A stretch of DNA of 52,908 nt from assembly GCA_035943635.1 (NCBI GenBank), contig DASZBX010000044.1:1-52908 (forward strand), given 5' to 3'. Below, in pieces: positions 51,773 through 52,908 of this stretch. A program made the position numbers and the translations under genes. The DNA comes from DASZBX01 sp035943635 (GTDB taxonomy: Bacteria; Actinomycetota; Actinomycetes; Streptomycetales; Catenulisporaceae). The notes under the pieces were generated by a model. The model was given only the letters and a program-made list of their open reading frames with translations. It did no database searches and was not told where the DNA came from. The number at the start of each line of letters is the position of its first letter. Position 1 is the first letter of the stretch.

Positions 51773-52598
51773 CCGCCGCCTGGTCGCGAACAAGTACACC
51801 ACTACCCCACACAGGCCAGGCAGACCACCCACCAAGGCAGCGATCAAGGCACTGGTCATCCGGATTGCCACCGAAAATCCCTCATGGGGATACCGGCGAG
51901 TCCACGGCGAACTCACACGGCTGGGCCACCAGGTCGCCTCCGCCACCGTCTGGGGCATCCTCCACACCGCGGGAATCGACCCGGCGCCACGCCGCGCCGG
52001 GCCGACCTGGCACCAGTTTCTGACGACACAAGCCCACGGCATCCTCGCCATCGACTTCGTGCACATCGACACCGTGCTGCTCAAGCGTATCTACGCACTG
52101 ATCCTGATCGAGCACGGCACCCGCCGAGTCCACCTGCTCGGCACCACCACCAACCCGGACGGAGCCTGGACCACCCAGGCCGCCCGCAACCTCCTGATGG
52201 ACCTCGGCGATCGCGCCGACACCGCCAAGTTCATGATCAGAGATCGCGGAGGGCAGTTCACCACGGACTTCGACGCCGTCCTGGCCGACGCCGGTATCCG
52301 CGTGATCAAAAGCCCACCCGCAGCCCCCAAAGCAAACGCCATCTGCGAACGCATGATCGGCACACTGCGCAGGGAGCTGTTCGATCGCACCCTCATCCTG
52401 GGCGAACGCCACCTCCGCCAGGTACTACACGAATACCTCGCGCACTACAACACCGCTCGACCCCACCGAGCCCTGGGGCAAGTCAGCCCGTACCAAGCCG
52501 AGACCACACCACCCGCACCCATCGACCTCGCCGACTACCACCTACGCCGCAAAACCATCCTCGGAGGCCTGACCAGCGAATACCAGATCGCAGCCTGA
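51773..52598 (+). pseudogene. Integrase-core transposase, 5'-truncated
   Basis: The frame continues from inside the IS3 end: HRRLVANKYTTTPHRPGRPP, ENPSWGYRRVHGELTRLGHQ, then the rve core with ILAIDFVHIDTV, MIRDRGGQFTTDF and AICERMIGTLRRELFDRTL (D, D, E), and NTARPHRALGQVSPYQ. It matches a widespread actinobacterial stand-alone integrase-core family of ~300-380 residues. The N-terminal ~50-100 residues were removed at the IS3 junction. A start within the remnant or the IS end (such as ATG 51,747) could still give a protein. Confidence 0.72.
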
Positions 52599-52714
52599 AC
52601 GAACCGGCTCACCCAAGCTAGGCAGCGGACAACAAAATCCTATTTCTGACCCCCACAGGGCCCAGGCCCTCACCTGCACGGATAACAAATTCGGCACGCA
52701 CAAGATCCTGGTGG

Positions 52715-52908
52715 CTAATTCGTTGTTGCGGCGTTGAGGCGTATCAGTCGGCTGGTGTGTGTGCGGTCGAGTGGGTGGTGGGTGAAGTAGGCGTCGAGCC
52801 TGGTGATGTTGATGGCGGTGGCGCCGAGGTAGTGTTCGAGTTCGACTTTCTTCTGGCCGCGGTAGCGGGCTTTGCGCAGGCCGGTGCTGTTGGCGGCTTG
52901 GTTCATGG
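52715..52908 (-). CDS. IS1182-type transposase, C-terminal part (cut by window edge)
   Basis: 64 codons on the minus strand, from the window edge to TAG 52,715-52,717, read STGLRKARYRGQKKVELEHY then LGATAINITRLDAYF. GLRRARYRGxxKVxLQHxxxAAAINxxRL is the C-terminus of IS1182/IS1380-like DDE transposases. The N-terminal part is outside the window. The 116-bp gap before it holds nothing recognised. Confidence 0.7.
   Translation of the reverse strand, partial: MNQAANSTGLRKARYRGQKKVELEHYLGATAINITRLDAYFTHHPLDRTHTSRLIRLNAATTN

Noticed and set aside
1..52908. CRISPR array or rRNA operon
   Set aside because: No regularly spaced 25-40 bp repeats and no rRNA sequence blocks were seen. Absence of short or degenerate arrays cannot be proved by eye.

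Overview
The window is high-GC DNA of an actinomycete. The evidence is the codon usage, the AAGGAG/GGAGG ribosome binding sites, GTG starts, several GAF-ANTAR regulators, a SigB/F-type sigma factor, an F420-type LLM oxidoreductase and actinobacterial DUF families (DUF3040, DUF5134, DUF6328). A Streptomyces or Catenulispora-like relative fits, but genus is inference. No rRNA, complete tRNA or CRISPR array was seen.

Left edge, 1-1.5 kb: a scrap yard holding an IS3 transposase tail, one copy of a diverged repeat, a DUF3040 tail and a VOC/aldo-keto-reductase chimera. From 1.5 to 7.9 kb come a zinc alcohol dehydrogenase, a short-chain dehydrogenase and a tightly coupled four-gene glycosyltransferase operon on the minus strand. 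The two sides are separated by a perfect 21-bp terminator stem.

From 7.9 to 33.4 kb lies a stress and redox region: two paralogous hemerythrins, four intact GAF-ANTAR proteins plus a fragment, a STAS protein, a sigma factor, a PfpI/DJ-1 protein, a HhH-GPD protein, transaldolase with a 6PGDH-fold dehydrogenase, a MarR/ClC pair, a CPA antiporter and three uncharacterised membrane proteins. It is strikingly eroded, with remnants of topoisomerase IB, CBM48, DUF3040, LigD polymerase, sugar porter, universal stress protein and a membrane protein.

From 34 to 36.2 kb is a tyrosine integrase whose last codons lie inside the 3' half of a tRNA-Val(GAC) gene, i.e. an attachment-site core. From 36.2 to 38.2 kb come the second copy of the diverged repeat and a frameshifted IS3.

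From 38.4 to 50.5 kb is a defence island. A three-gene overlapping operon matches ABC-three-component (ABC-3C) architecture: a Mrr-like nuclease effector, a small middle protein and an SMC/Rad50-like ATPase. A UvrD-type helicase fused to a PD-(D/E)XK/Fe-S nuclease converges on it. A GmrSD-type DUF262 gene follows, cleanly split by an IS with a 5-bp target duplication, and then a HerA/FtsK-like ATPase beheaded by an IS3 element. The right edge is transposases: the complete IS3, a truncated integrase-core gene and the end of an IS1182-type gene.
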